From: Candidatus Saccharimonadota bacterium
GTDB lineage: Bacteria > Patescibacteriota > Saccharimonadia > Saccharimonadales > Saccharimonadaceae
Direction: 5' to 3'
DNA length: 64,000 bases
Assembly (NCBI GenBank): GCA_905373835.1
Contig: CAJPUN010000004.1
Coordinates: forward strand, 12,174-76,173
The notes under the pieces were generated by a model that had not been told where the DNA came from, made no database searches, and saw nothing but the letters and a program-made list of their open reading frames with translations. Position numbers and translations under genes: made by a program. Positions 26,658 through 36,124 of this stretch are shown piece by piece. How positions within the stretch are numbered: position 1 is the first letter of the stretch; every line of letters starts with the position of its first letter.

Positions 26658-28145
26658 ATGGATATTTCGCCCGTTCCGACATCTGTACTGGGAGAGCACC
26701 CACCCCAGCGTCCCGCCAAGCGGCGGCATAGCACACTCATGCTATGGGTGATGCTTGCGGCGGCCATTACTGTAGTGCTCTCGGCCATTGCTGCGGCAGT
26801 AACCCTTCTCTCCTCGCCGCAGCGCATGCAGGCATCGGCAGTGTCGGCCACGCCATCACGCACTGATGTATTTCTGGCTAACAGCTATGGAGCAGGCCAG
26901 CACGCAGTGCGATTTGCAGCGGGGCAGGGTGGCTTGAACTTTTTGGGTAGCACAGCCGACCACTCGCGGCTTGCCATTGCAGGGCAGGGCGCGCAGGATA
27001 CCACACCAGTGCTCCGGATTTGGGACACTGGGCGCAAGCAGCCAGTTGCCACGTGGCCAGCCAGCACCTGCAGCAGCGTCACACCACGTGGAGTGGTGTA
27101 TTGTGCCAGCCAACAGCGGGGGCGCTCGGTCATTACGGCGGTGGAGCTTGCTACCGCCAAGGTTCTCTATACTACCCCTGTAGCTACCCAGCCTACTACG
27201 CTTACATATTACGGCACAGATAGCCAACAGCAAGACATTATTGGCGAGAGCACCACCGCCACCTTCTACGCCGCCACAGGGAATCTGCGCACTATCACCA
27301 GTGGCGATTTTCAGAACCCCAACGCCATCTGCACGATAGCGGGTGGCAACAAACTCCTCTGTCGCCGTAATACCGAGAAAGATCATGGCGCTAAGCCATC
27401 CCAGAAGTCACCCAGTAAGCGTGCTACCTCACGTACCACCACCGGTGTCGTCATTACGAATGAACGCCAGGCGACCACTGCAGATCAATCGACCACCGTC
27501 ATCACCGTGTATGATATCGCCAGCGGCACACGCGAAGTGCAGCGCACAGCTAGCTCCAGCAACGTCACCTTGGCAAGCGATGGCTGGCTGGAGGGCACTG
27601 CTGGCAGCAATACCATCCAATCCAGCGGGCAAGAGACCTTCGAGAGCTATGGCATTGATGGTAAATCACGCGGCCACAGCACTGTCAATAGCGCGTACAA
27701 GCTCAGCCCAGCCGCCAGCTCCTTCACTAATCCCACTGGCACCACTGTGCCAACCTACCCCCGAGAGGCTCTCACCACAGACATGCCACGTGTCGTCGTG
27801 GATGGACAGGGCAGGGAGTTCTTGCGCATTGCCAGCCAAAACACCCAAGACTTCGCCCTCAGCCAGGCCACCTACAGCCGCACCAGTGGCGGCACACTCA
27901 CTCTGGCCGACGGCGGCAATATTGTCTCCGCCAGCCTGGATGGCTCACTCCTCCTTACGAGCAACCTCCACTCCGCTGGTATCCAAGCCAGTGGTAGCAA
28001 AGGTCTCAAGATCGTCAAAGTCGCTGATGGTGCGACCCTCCTCACCATCAAAGCCACCGACATGCGCAGCCTCACCATTCGCAGCAATCTCATCGCTAGC
28101 ACCAGCAAGGACGGCACGCTTGTGGTATATGTGCCGGGCAAGTAG
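26658..28145 (+). CDS. Membrane-anchored extracellular beta-propeller-like protein
   Basis: A 495-residue protein with a proline-rich basic N-terminus, one membrane helix (about residues 26-50, LMLWVMLAAAITVVLSAIAAAVTLL) and an external part built from repeated strands resembling WD40/PQQ-type blades (LRIWDTGRKQPVATW, VITAVELATAKVLYTT, VITVYDIASGTREV, LKIVKVADGATLLTI). A Ser/Thr-rich linker lies in the middle. No enzyme motif is visible. It may be a surface scaffold. It is similar in build to the PEGA protein at 15166-16635. Confidence 0.75.
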   Translation: MDISPVPTSVLGEHPPQRPAKRRHSTLMLWVMLAAAITVVLSAIAAAVTLLSSPQRMQASAVSATPSRTDVFLANSYGAGQHAVRFAAGQGGLNFLGSTADHSRLAIAGQGAQDTTPVLRIWDTGRKQPVATWPASTCSSVTPRGVVYCASQQRGRSVITAVELATAKVLYTTPVATQPTTLTYYGTDSQQQDIIGESTTATFYAATGNLRTITSGDFQNPNAICTIAGGNKLLCRRNTEKDHGAKPSQKSPSKRATSRTTTGVVITNERQATTADQSTTVITVYDIASGTREVQRTASSSNVTLASDGWLEGTAGSNTIQSSGQETFESYGIDGKSRGHSTVNSAYKLSPAASSFTNPTGTTVPTYPREALTTDMPRVVVDGQGREFLRIASQNTQDFALSQATYSRTSGGTLTLADGGNIVSASLDGSLLLTSNLHSAGIQASGSKGLKIVKVADGATLLTIKATDMRSLTIRSNLIASTSKDGTLVVYVPGK

Positions 28146-28209
28146 CGCTTGCGTTTAGCGATATACAGCACTTGCTACCTCTGCGTAGCGGTTAATTTTT
28201 ATAGCAAAA

Positions 28210-28235
28210 ATAACCCGCCATTGTGAACGGGTTAT
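28210..28235 (-). terminator. Terminator after the small membrane-protein gene
   Basis: ATAACCCG (28210-28217) pairs with CGGGTTAT (28228-28235). The T-tract lies on the minus-strand side, matching the minus-strand gene. Confidence 0.7.
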
Positions 28236-28259
28236 CTGTAAGAGTAGCAGAGCGGTATT

Positions 28260-28526
28260 CTACCGGCTGGCTGCGTGGTTTAGCACATAGGCACTGAGAC
28301 AGGCCAGGCCGATGCTGAGCATGACGATGGCGGTGTGCGGGTCGATGCTGTGCGAGATACTCAGCACCACTACAATGACGCTCAGCACCAGGCAGGCTGC
28401 GATGAGCAGGATGTCGAGCATTTGCTTGGGCGTCTTTTTGCGAGTGGTCGATACCGTTACCTTTGTCTTGGTGGTTGTTGCTGGCGCGGCTGCTTTGGCC
28501 GCTGCTTTGGTTGATTTTTTTGCCAT
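28260..28526 (-). CDS. Small membrane protein, 88 aa
   Basis: A Lys/Ala/Thr-rich cytosolic tail (MAKKSTKAAAKAAAPATTTK) is followed by two membrane helices (about 38-58 and 63-83). The start at 28526 is fixed by a perfect SD (AAAGGAGG, 5 bases before ATG) and an extended -10 TGcTACAAT upstream. The tail resembles histone H1-like basic repeats and could bind nucleic acid or acidic partners; this is a guess. It is divergent from the histidine kinase gene. Confidence 0.7.
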   Translation of the reverse strand: MAKKSTKAAAKAAAPATTTKTKVTVSTTRKKTPKQMLDILLIAACLVLSVIVVVLSISHSIDPHTAIVMLSIGLACLSAYVLNHAASR

Positions 28527-28700
28527 ATGGCCTCCTTTGTTTTCTGGCACTATTGTAGCACATCGTAGAGAAAAATGGGTGAATAAATTACTCAAGGTCA
28601 TAAGAAGTGGCGGGCAGCGAGCGCGGCTCTCGGCCAACACTCCATTGCCATCGCCCAGGCAATCCGCTATAATACACACAAAGCATAAGGGGGATAACCA

Positions 28701-30764
28701 ATGGGGGTGCAACAAATCAGCCGGTTTTGGCACCGGCGCTTGTGCGAGGCAAGCATGCTCTATGCCGTCATCATCGTGGCGCTGTGGGCATGGCGGCACT
28801 TTGGCGGGGTGGATCAATACAACCTCGTGCTTGGCATGCCACTCATTGCCGTCATCTTGGCCGGTATAACAGGGGTCGTGGCAGCGGTGCTTCACATCTG
28901 GCCACCGCAGCAGCGGCTTGGGCAGGCGAGCCTAGTGGTGTATCTCTGCGCCGTTGCCACAACGGGCGCACTCATCGTTGGCACTGGCGGGCTGAGCTCA
29001 CCCTTTATTGCGGCGTGGCTCTTGGTGGCGGTCTTTGCGATGTTTTTTGGCTGGGTAGGGCTAGCACTGGTCTTGCTACTGGTCAATGCCTACCTCAGTT
29101 GGGGGGTGCTAGCGGGGCATATTACAAGTACGATGATCCCCAGCGCTATGCTGACGGGCGAGTTACCCATCTTGGTGGGGTGCTTGCTCTGGGGGCCGGA
29201 TGATCGCGCTGCCGAGACTCGCACCACCTCATACCGCGAGCTTGCCGCCACACTAAGCCGGGTAGCAGGCAAGTCGGACATCGTGCTCAATGCAATTGGC
29301 GATGGCGTGATGGCGCTCGATGCAGATGGGATGATAGAGCTCATCAATCCAGCAGCTCAGCGCCTCGTGGGCTGGGGTGACGAAGATGCTCTGGGCCTGA
29401 GCTACCAATCCGTTCTCAAGCTCATCGATGCCAAGAATGACCCCATTACCAATGATACCGACCCGATCGCCGCCGTCCTGGCCGATAACCAACCCCTCAC
29501 CACCGACCGCCTGCGCCTCGTGACAAGCTCTGGCAAAACGCCGATCATCTCACTCGTCATTTCGCCCGTCAGCAGCGAGCCAGGCAGTGGAGTCATCGTC
29601 GTCTTTCGTGACGTGACGAAGGAAAAGGCCGAGGAACGCCAAAAAGCCGAGTTCATTAGCACCGCCAGCCACGAGATGCGTACCCCTGTGGCGTCGATCG
29701 AGGGCTACCTTGGCCTCACACTCAACCCCGCCACTGCCACCATCGACCAGCGTGCCCGCGATTTCATCACCAAAGCCCACCGCTCGGCTGAGCACCTTGG
29801 CCGGCTCTTTCAAGACCTGCTAGATGTGAGCAAAGCCGACGATGGCCGCTTGCAGAGCAACCCCGAGGCGATCGACCTCATCCCCTTTGTCAGCGACATT
29901 GTGGAAGGGCTGCGCCACAAGGCCGAGGACAAGCAGCTCCAGCTTATCTTCAAGCCACGCCCTGGCACAACTGGCGGCGAGCATAGCGCTACCTTTACGA
30001 GCCGGACGCTCAGCCCTGCCTTTTATATCTCTGTCGACCCAGACCAGCTGCGTGAGGTGCTTGATAATCTGGTGGAGAATGCTATCAAATACACTCCCAG
30101 TGGGCGTGTAACGGTGGATGTAACCGGCGGTAGTGGGCGCGTGACGATCGCCATTGCCGATACTGGCATTGGCATACCAGTAGAAGATCAGTCGCACCTC
30201 TTCCAGAAGTTCTATCGGGTGGATAATTCGGACACGCGCGAAATTGGCGGCACTGGCCTGGGGCTCTACCTCAGTCGCCGCCTCACAGAGGTGATGGGTG
30301 GCCGCTTGTGGGTGGAGAGTGCGTACCGGCAGGGAAGCACCTTCTTCCTTGAGCTACCCCGCCTGAGCGAGCGCGACGCCCAAACCGCCCTCGCTGCCAA
30401 AGCCAAGGCAGTAGCACAAGCCGCCAAGGCAACTCCGCCTCGCCCAGTGCCGGCTTTTGCCACGGCTACACTCCAGAGCCAAGGCTTTTTGTCACAGCCC
30501 AGCCCAGCTACTCGCACCCAGCGCCCAGCCCAAAAGAGCAGCCGCACAGCCACGCCACCCGCAGCAAAAAACGTCCAATCTACCACTGTTACCGTTGCCC
30601 AGGCTGCTCCTTCCACTCCCTCAAGCGCCACACCACCATCTACGCCACAACCATCACCCACGGCGCACATCATTGCCACCAGTCAGCCCCGGCGCAGCCC
30701 CACTCGCGTCCGCGATGTCCTCACCACGCCGCGCTCTGCTGCGCCACCACGGGCAGTGCGGTAG
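28701..30764 (+). CDS. Sensor histidine kinase with PAS domain and disordered C-terminal tail
   Basis: 687 residues. The N-terminal part has about five or six membrane helices (residues 18-165). A PAS domain follows (around IVLNAIGDGVMALDADGMIELINPAAQRLVGW), then HisKA with His324 in STASHEMRTPVASIEGYL, and HATPase motifs (DNLVENAIKYTPSG, ADTGIGIP, GTGLGLYLS). From about residue 556 to the end the chain is Ala/Pro/Thr/Ser-rich with no domain, which is unusual for this family. AAGGGGGAT precedes the ATG, so this gene has a normal SD leader after TATAAT. The receiver gene at 31709 may be its partner. Confidence 0.9.
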   Translation: MGVQQISRFWHRRLCEASMLYAVIIVALWAWRHFGGVDQYNLVLGMPLIAVILAGITGVVAAVLHIWPPQQRLGQASLVVYLCAVATTGALIVGTGGLSSPFIAAWLLVAVFAMFFGWVGLALVLLLVNAYLSWGVLAGHITSTMIPSAMLTGELPILVGCLLWGPDDRAAETRTTSYRELAATLSRVAGKSDIVLNAIGDGVMALDADGMIELINPAAQRLVGWGDEDALGLSYQSVLKLIDAKNDPITNDTDPIAAVLADNQPLTTDRLRLVTSSGKTPIISLVISPVSSEPGSGVIVVFRDVTKEKAEERQKAEFISTASHEMRTPVASIEGYLGLTLNPATATIDQRARDFITKAHRSAEHLGRLFQDLLDVSKADDGRLQSNPEAIDLIPFVSDIVEGLRHKAEDKQLQLIFKPRPGTTGGEHSATFTSRTLSPAFYISVDPDQLREVLDNLVENAIKYTPSGRVTVDVTGGSGRVTIAIADTGIGIPVEDQSHLFQKFYRVDNSDTREIGGTGLGLYLSRRLTEVMGGRLWVESAYRQGSTFFLELPRLSERDAQTALAAKAKAVAQAAKATPPRPVPAFATATLQSQGFLSQPSPATRTQRPAQKSSRTATPPAAKNVQSTTVTVAQAAPSTPSSATPPSTPQPSPTAHIIATSQPRRSPTRVRDVLTTPRSAAPPRAVR

Positions 30765-30794
30765 CTCGTGTAACTATTTCCAGACATAAATGCT

Positions 30795-30829
30795 GAGGCC
30801 GATATATCTCCACGATACCGGCCTCTTTT
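30795..30829 (+). terminator. Terminator of the histidine kinase gene
   Basis: GAGGCCG (30795-30801) pairs with CGGCCTC (30819-30825), followed by TTTTAT. Confidence 0.7.
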
Positions 30830-30922
30830 ATATTAAAACCTGCTACTAGTGCCCCTCCTGCAACAAAAAGCGAGAAGGGAGAAGGGGAGTAAGCAAAGCC
30901 CCAGGCTGCTACACGCTTACAA

Positions 30923-31387
30923 CTAGGGCTTCTTGCGTGAAGATTTGCGTGTTCGCCCATTGAGCAGATATAGCGTGATAGAGCTAAAGGCCATCGCTTC
31001 CGTACCACGCGCTACCCAATGCATCCTCGTCTCTTCCTCCTGGCGGCCTTCAAGTGCAATAATATTCGAAAGTCCATCAGCATCAGCAATCTTCTTATCT
31101 GTCGTCATCACATGCTCAGCGACTGGGTTGAGCAGGTTACCCACCGGCTCCATATTGCCACTGTCATGATAGAGACTAATACCTGTTGCAGCTGTCAGCG
31201 TGGCGCCAATGGTGGCCAGCATCCCTAGTGCCCGCGCAACTTTCTCACGCCGCGAGGATCGCTCGGGCGATTGCAATTTTTCTGCAAAACGCGTGACCCA
31301 GCTTGGCTTCTCGCTTTTGTGCCGTGCCCGGCGCTGGTATGGAGCTCCGGCATCTCTGGCATGTCGCATTTGTGATGTTATTGTCAT
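30923..31387 (-). CDS. Hypothetical membrane protein, 154 aa
   Basis: Not recognised. A basic N-terminus is followed by a membrane helix (about residues 52-72, RALGMLATIGATLTAATGISLY), an external or loop region of about 50 residues, a second weaker helix (TEAMAFSSITLYLLNG) and a basic end. AGAGGAAG lies 7 bases before the ATG. It lies between the kinase gene and the receiver gene on the opposite strand. Role unknown. Confidence 0.6.
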   Translation of the reverse strand: MTITSQMRHARDAGAPYQRRARHKSEKPSWVTRFAEKLQSPERSSRREKVARALGMLATIGATLTAATGISLYHDSGNMEPVGNLLNPVAEHVMTTDKKIADADGLSNIIALEGRQEEETRMHWVARGTEAMAFSSITLYLLNGRTRKSSRKKP

Positions 31388-31708
31388 AATTCATCTTCCT
31401 CTGTTAGAGATAATATGATACCACAGTATATATTTATAGTCAATAGTTACGTATCTATGCCCAAAACGCCCAAAACCTCCAAACCTCTCATACTTATAAC
31501 TAGACTCGCAGTACCCATGCCGAAGATATGCACAGAGCGCTCCCGCTTCCTGCATCGCTGGCCTTCAGATACGTTTTTCCAATCTCTCTATGCAAATCCA
31601 ATTGTGCGCCCACACCACCACTGAGGCAGCTCTTTCTATCACTTTCTCTCAAAAAAACCACAAGCACTATGGTATTTTTGCTGATAATTGCGTACAATAG
31701 AGGGTGAT

Positions 31709-33277
31709 ATGACAAAGGTTAAGATTCTGCTTGTCGAAGACGACAAAAGCCTGCGCGAAATATACGGAGTACGCCTGTTGGCCGAGGGGTATGACATCGT
31801 GTCGGCTGGCGATGGGGAAGAAGCACTCGCCATGGCTATCAAAGAACGTCCGCAGCTCATCATCAGCGATGTGATGATGCCTAAGATTAGTGGCTTCGAC
31901 ATGCTCGATATCTTGCGCAGCACCACCGAGACGCGCGGCATCAAGGTGATTATTATGACGGCACTCTCCAGCCAAGACCAGCGCATGCGCGGCGAGGCGC
32001 TCGGGGCAGACCGCTACCTCGTCAAATCGCAGGTTGGCATTGAAGATGTAGTGCGTGCCGTACACGACGTCCTTGGTGATACAGGGGTGAGCCACCGGCC
32101 AGCAGCACACACCACTCCTGAGCCTCAGCTAAGCGCACCAGCTATGCCCGTGCCACCAGCCAGCCAGCCCACCACACTGCCGCAGCCCACAGCGCCATTC
32201 TCTACACCGCGGCCAGCCAGCCTGGGTGAGCGAGTGATCCACCCCCTGCAATCTTCGATGCCGAGGCCAGATTATGCCAGCTTAATAGACGACGAGCTGG
32301 ACGCCGCCAATGGCGCTCCACAACCCACAGCGCCGCAGCCACCAGCCGATCTCACCACGCCACAGCCATTCACCTTGCCGCCAGCCGCGGAAACACCAGA
32401 GGCCGAGATCGTCACGCATCACGATGAGCATTTAGCCTCAGCGAGCGATGCACCAAGCCCAGCCGAAGCTCCGCACCCACACACACCGCCAGCCAGCGAT
32501 GCGCCCACTGCTCAGCCACCACTCATCAACGATATTATTACGCCGCACAGCACCGCGCCATCGGGTATTCCAGAGATTACACACCAGGCACTGGCAAGCA
32601 AACCGCCACTACCGCCACACCACACCCACACTCCAGCCGACGACGAAGCCGAGCTGGCCGAAGCTCTGCGCATGAGCACACAGCAGGCCGATGATGAGGC
32701 AGACACCGATGCAGCTGCCTACCAGCCAAGCCAAAACCAGCTCGTGACGGACGCCGTAGCCAACCTCACCGAGCAGATGGATACCATGCCGACCCCTGTT
32801 GAGCCGCTAACGCCAGCCACCACGGCACATAACACATCAGCGCCAAGCCATCCAGCACCAGCAGCCTCAGCGCAGCCACCAGCTACTCACCACGAACATC
32901 ACGAGGATTCGCCAGCTCATCCTACTGCTGATAGCGCAGCTATTACGCCGCACAGCCCACAGGCCATCGCTGCAGACCCGTCTGATGCGCTAGCCGCGGC
33001 ATTGCTCCAGGGTAGTGCAGCCGCTCATCCATCGGTCTCGCCAGTCGATCATCCACTCTACGATGCCATCCGCCCAGCTCCCGTTGCTGCAGCGCATTCT
33101 GCTCCAACACAGGCCACCACTGGAGCACCAGCTCGGCCACCAGCTACTCACCATGCCGCGCCAATGCCTCAGCCAGCGGCCATGCCTGCGCGCCCAGCAC
33201 CAGCCATCCAGCATAGCCACGACGACCTCAGTTTCGAAGAGACTGAGCGGGCAACGCCATCGGTTGTATCGCACTAA
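31709..33277 (+). CDS. Response regulator receiver with very long disordered tail
   Basis: 522 residues. Residues 1-125 are a CheY-like receiver: LLVEDDKSLREIY, IISDVMMPKISG with phospho-acceptor Asp54, VIIMTALSSQD and YLVKSQ. The remaining 400 residues are Ala/Pro/His/Thr-rich with no recognisable output domain. The start at 31709 follows TACAAT by 10 bases. The upstream histidine kinase also carries such a tail, so the pair may interact through them or through a shared partner. Composition is biased but the frame is intact over its whole length. Confidence 0.88.
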   Translation: MTKVKILLVEDDKSLREIYGVRLLAEGYDIVSAGDGEEALAMAIKERPQLIISDVMMPKISGFDMLDILRSTTETRGIKVIIMTALSSQDQRMRGEALGADRYLVKSQVGIEDVVRAVHDVLGDTGVSHRPAAHTTPEPQLSAPAMPVPPASQPTTLPQPTAPFSTPRPASLGERVIHPLQSSMPRPDYASLIDDELDAANGAPQPTAPQPPADLTTPQPFTLPPAAETPEAEIVTHHDEHLASASDAPSPAEAPHPHTPPASDAPTAQPPLINDIITPHSTAPSGIPEITHQALASKPPLPPHHTHTPADDEAELAEALRMSTQQADDEADTDAAAYQPSQNQLVTDAVANLTEQMDTMPTPVEPLTPATTAHNTSAPSHPAPAASAQPPATHHEHHEDSPAHPTADSAAITPHSPQAIAADPSDALAAALLQGSAAAHPSVSPVDHPLYDAIRPAPVAAAHSAPTQATTGAPARPPATHHAAPMPQPAAMPARPAPAIQHSHDDLSFEETERATPSVVSH

Positions 33278-33340
33278 AAAGCGTATCCATATCGCTCCAC
33301 ACGTGCTATACTAGATAATCATCACTGCATGGAGTCTGTT

Positions 33341-33607
33341 ATGCCTGATCGATCACCATTCAACTACCCATTCCATGAACAACCTACCGATGACCCTGTC
33401 ACTGGCCCTGCTGCGCGATGCAACGATCCACTACAAGCTGATAGCCGCCAGCATCCATCGCTTGAGTACCCACTTGATGTGCCAGAGGTCAAACATAGCC
33501 CACTTTTCATACGCATTCGTGCCATTGGCAAGGCTGCTCTCCGCGGCACGCGGAGCATTGTTTCAGCGGTTACTCGGCCGTGGTCGCGTCATACCCATCA
33601 GCATTAA
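33341..33607 (+). CDS. Small hypothetical protein, 88 aa
   Basis: Not recognised. GGAG lies 7 bases before the ATG at 33341, and TGcTATACT is about 30 bases further upstream, so expression is plausible. The first half is Pro/Asp-rich; the second half is basic and amphipathic (PLFIRIRAIGKAALRGTRSIVSAVTRPWSRHTHQH), possibly membrane- or nucleic-acid-binding. Confidence 0.5.
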   Translation: MPDRSPFNYPFHEQPTDDPVTGPAARCNDPLQADSRQHPSLEYPLDVPEVKHSPLFIRIRAIGKAALRGTRSIVSAVTRPWSRHTHQH

Positions 33608-33673
33608 GCCGAGAGAGTTATCGGCACAGAGCCGAGCCTTCGGCCAGCACGTCCTGGATGATATAATAGAGGC

Positions 33674-34357
33674 ATGTCTACTACTCGCCTTAACAAACAC
33701 ATTGCTCTTGTGCTGGGCCTGTCGCGCCGCCAAGCGGATGACTTAATCGCCGCTGGAGATGTCGTGGTTGATGGCGAGGTAGCCGTGCTCGGTGCCCGCC
33801 TCCAGCCGGGTAGCCTGGTAGCGGTACAGGGCACACCACTACCCAAGCAGGTTGCCTACCGTACTATCATGCTCAACAAGCCAGTCGGTTACGTCTGCTC
33901 GCGCAAACAACAGGGGTCACAGCCCACTATTTATAGCCTTTTACCAACAGAGTTGCACGCTCTTAAGCCCGTTGGCCGGCTCGATGCCGATAGCTCGGGC
34001 CTGCTTTTGCTCAGCAACAACGGCGACTTTGCCTACCGCATGACCCATCCGCAGTTTGCCAAGGTCAAAGAATACCGCGTTCGGCTCGACCACCCACTCG
34101 AACCCCTCCATCAGCAGATGATCAGCGACTACGGCATCCAGCTTGCCGATGGCACCAGCCGGCTCATCCTCACCCGTCTCCGGCCCGATAGCCGCACCGA
34201 GTGGCACATTAGCATGAGTGAAGGCCGCAACCGCCAGATCCGCCGTACCTTCGCCGCTCTGGGCTACACCGTGGTGCGCCTGCACCGCACACACTTTGGC
34301 AGCTATAGCCTGGGCAAGCTACCACGAGGCAAGTGGCAGGACGTGGCTGAGCAGTAG
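33674..34357 (+). CDS. RsuA/RluB-family 23S/16S rRNA pseudouridine synthase
   Basis: A 227-residue enzyme that isomerises a uridine in rRNA to pseudouridine. An N-terminal S4 RNA-binding domain (RLNKHIALVLGLSRRQADDLIAAGDVVVDG) precedes the catalytic domain with GRLDADSSGLLLLSNNG (catalytic Asp104) and EGRNRQIRRTFAALGYTVVRLHR. TATAAT lies 6 bases before the ATG (33662-33667), so the mRNA is leaderless. The der gene follows after 47 bases with its own -10. Which family member (RluB, RluE, RluF or RsuA) cannot be decided. Confidence 0.93.
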   Translation: MSTTRLNKHIALVLGLSRRQADDLIAAGDVVVDGEVAVLGARLQPGSLVAVQGTPLPKQVAYRTIMLNKPVGYVCSRKQQGSQPTIYSLLPTELHALKPVGRLDADSSGLLLLSNNGDFAYRMTHPQFAKVKEYRVRLDHPLEPLHQQMISDYGIQLADGTSRLILTRLRPDSRTEWHISMSEGRNRQIRRTFAALGYTVVRLHRTHFGSYSLGKLPRGKWQDVAEQ

Positions 34358-34404
34358 GGTGCTGCAAATCCACTCGCGCGCTTTCATGATATAATGAGAG
34401 CATT

Positions 34405-35814
34405 ATGGCTACCAAACTTCCTACCGTTGCAATCATCGGGCGTGCCAATGCTGGCAAGAGCTCGCTGTTTAATCGTATGATGCGCTCGCAGCAGGCCATC
34501 GTGGCACGCGAGGCTGGCACGACGCGCGATCGGGTGGTAGGCAAGGCAGCCTATCATGGGCATGAGTTTTGGCTGGTCGATACCGCCGGCCTCAAGCCAG
34601 CAGAAGACGAGTTTGAGGCAAGTATTCAAGAGCAAATCACTGATGCATCCGACGCGGCCGACGTCATTCTCGTGGTCGTGGACAGCACCGAATACCCCAG
34701 CGACGAAGACCGGCGCGTCGCCAAGACTGCCCTCAAGAGCCGCAAACCCGTCATTCTCATCGCAAACAAAACCGACCTGCGGGGCAGCTTGCCCACCAGT
34801 GAATTCCTCCGCCTTGGCATCAAGAGCATCATCCGCACCAGTGCCGAGCACAACAGTGGCATTAGCGATGCACTGGATGAGATCTGCCAACACATCCCAG
34901 AGAAGCGCCAAGCCGAGCCGAGCGATGTGCTCAAGATTGCGCTGATCGGCCGGCCCAATGTGGGCAAATCCAGCCTCTTCAACACCCTGGCAGGCAAGCA
35001 GCAAGCCATTGTGGCTGGAGTAGCAGGCACCACACGCGATGTCAATCGCATCCGCCTGCGCTACCAGGGGCAAACCATCGAGCTGCTCGACACCGCTGGC
35101 ATTCGCCGCCAAGGCAAGCAGGAGGTGGGCATCGAGAAGTTTAGCGTCTTGCGCACCCTGGCTGCCATCGAGGAGGCCGATATTTGCTTCCTCCTGATGG
35201 ACGTGAACGAGCTCAACACCGCTCTCGACCAGCGGCTCGCAGGCATCATTGCCGAGGCAGGCAAGGGCATGGCCATCGTCGTGAGCAAATGGGACGCCGT
35301 GGAAGGCAAAGATGCCTACACGCGTGATGCACTCGCCCCGCAGATCTCCGCCCAGTTCGACTTCACACCGTGGGCACCACTCATCTTTACCAGTGCCGTT
35401 ACGGGCCAGAATGTGACGAAATTATTCGACCTCGCCCTTGGCATTGCTGCCCATCGCCAGCAAAAGACCACCACGCGCACCCTCAACGACCTCCTGCAGC
35501 GCTCTGTGCAAAAGCACCCACCAGCCGGCCTCAAGAACACCCACCCCAAGCTGCGCTACATCGTCCAGACAGACACCAATCCACCGTGGTTTGTCATCTA
35601 CGGCAGCAACCTCAAGTTCGTCCACTGGAGCTACAAGCGCTACCTCGAGCGGCGCATCCGCGACACCTACGACTATACCGGCACCCCCATCAAGCTCTCC
35701 TTCCGCGACGAGAAGCAGCTCAAAGCGAACCGCGAGCGCGTCAAGCGCGGCCTCGAACCCGTGACGAAAGCATATAAGCAAGCCAAAGACGCCGAAAGAT
35801 CCACCAAGCGATAA
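34405..35814 (+). CDS. der: Ribosome biogenesis GTPase Der (EngA)
   Basis: A 469-residue GTPase with two tandem G domains, needed for 50S subunit maturation. The first has GRANAGKSSLF (G1, residue 12), TTRDR, DTAGLKPAEDE and NKTD. The second has GRPNVGKSSLF (residue 182), TTRDVNRIRL, DTAGIRRQGK and SKWD. The C-terminal KH-like domain (KLRYIVQTDTNPPWFVIYGS) and basic tail are present. The first G1 has Ala-Asn-Ala where Pro-Asn-Val is common. TATAAT lies 9 bases before the ATG. Confidence 0.97.
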   Translation: MATKLPTVAIIGRANAGKSSLFNRMMRSQQAIVAREAGTTRDRVVGKAAYHGHEFWLVDTAGLKPAEDEFEASIQEQITDASDAADVILVVVDSTEYPSDEDRRVAKTALKSRKPVILIANKTDLRGSLPTSEFLRLGIKSIIRTSAEHNSGISDALDEICQHIPEKRQAEPSDVLKIALIGRPNVGKSSLFNTLAGKQQAIVAGVAGTTRDVNRIRLRYQGQTIELLDTAGIRRQGKQEVGIEKFSVLRTLAAIEEADICFLLMDVNELNTALDQRLAGIIAEAGKGMAIVVSKWDAVEGKDAYTRDALAPQISAQFDFTPWAPLIFTSAVTGQNVTKLFDLALGIAAHRQQKTTTRTLNDLLQRSVQKHPPAGLKNTHPKLRYIVQTDTNPPWFVIYGSNLKFVHWSYKRYLERRIRDTYDYTGTPIKLSFRDEKQLKANRERVKRGLEPVTKAYKQAKDAERSTKR

Positions 35815-35878
35815 TTATAATCTCACAAGCGCGTACTACGAGGCGTTCATGATGTGCTGTGCTACATATAGAAAGAAG

Positions 35879-35907
35879 TTGACAGCGTGATCAATTATTG
35901 ATATATA
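35879..35907 (+). promoter_or_regulatory. Promoter module copy 2
   Basis: TTGACA (35879-35884), 17-base spacer, TATATA (35902-35907), within TTGATATATATATTAGCTT as in copies 1 and 3. The predicted start is near 35914, leaving about 210 bases before the small ORF at 36125. Confidence 0.65.
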
Positions 35908-36124
35908 TATTAGCTTTTGTTGACAAACCTATCGTGTTTGACCAAAAGTGTTTTTTGACAAGCGGGAGAATAGACAGCAAGGTGAGATTCTCTGGCGCTA
36001 GTTCCTAGGCCAATAGTAGTTAGTGCCCGATAACCTCATCTTGCTGGCCGCCATCCGGGCGTCAGAGCAGTGTTTTCTCGAGAGGGGACACAGGCGCTCC
36101 GCCTGGATGAGGAGAAAGAGTATC

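Noticed and set aside
27343..28158. 271-codon frame inside the propeller-like gene
   Set aside because: Same strand, other frame; Pro/Ser/Thr-rich reading typical of a shifted GC-rich gene, no start signal.
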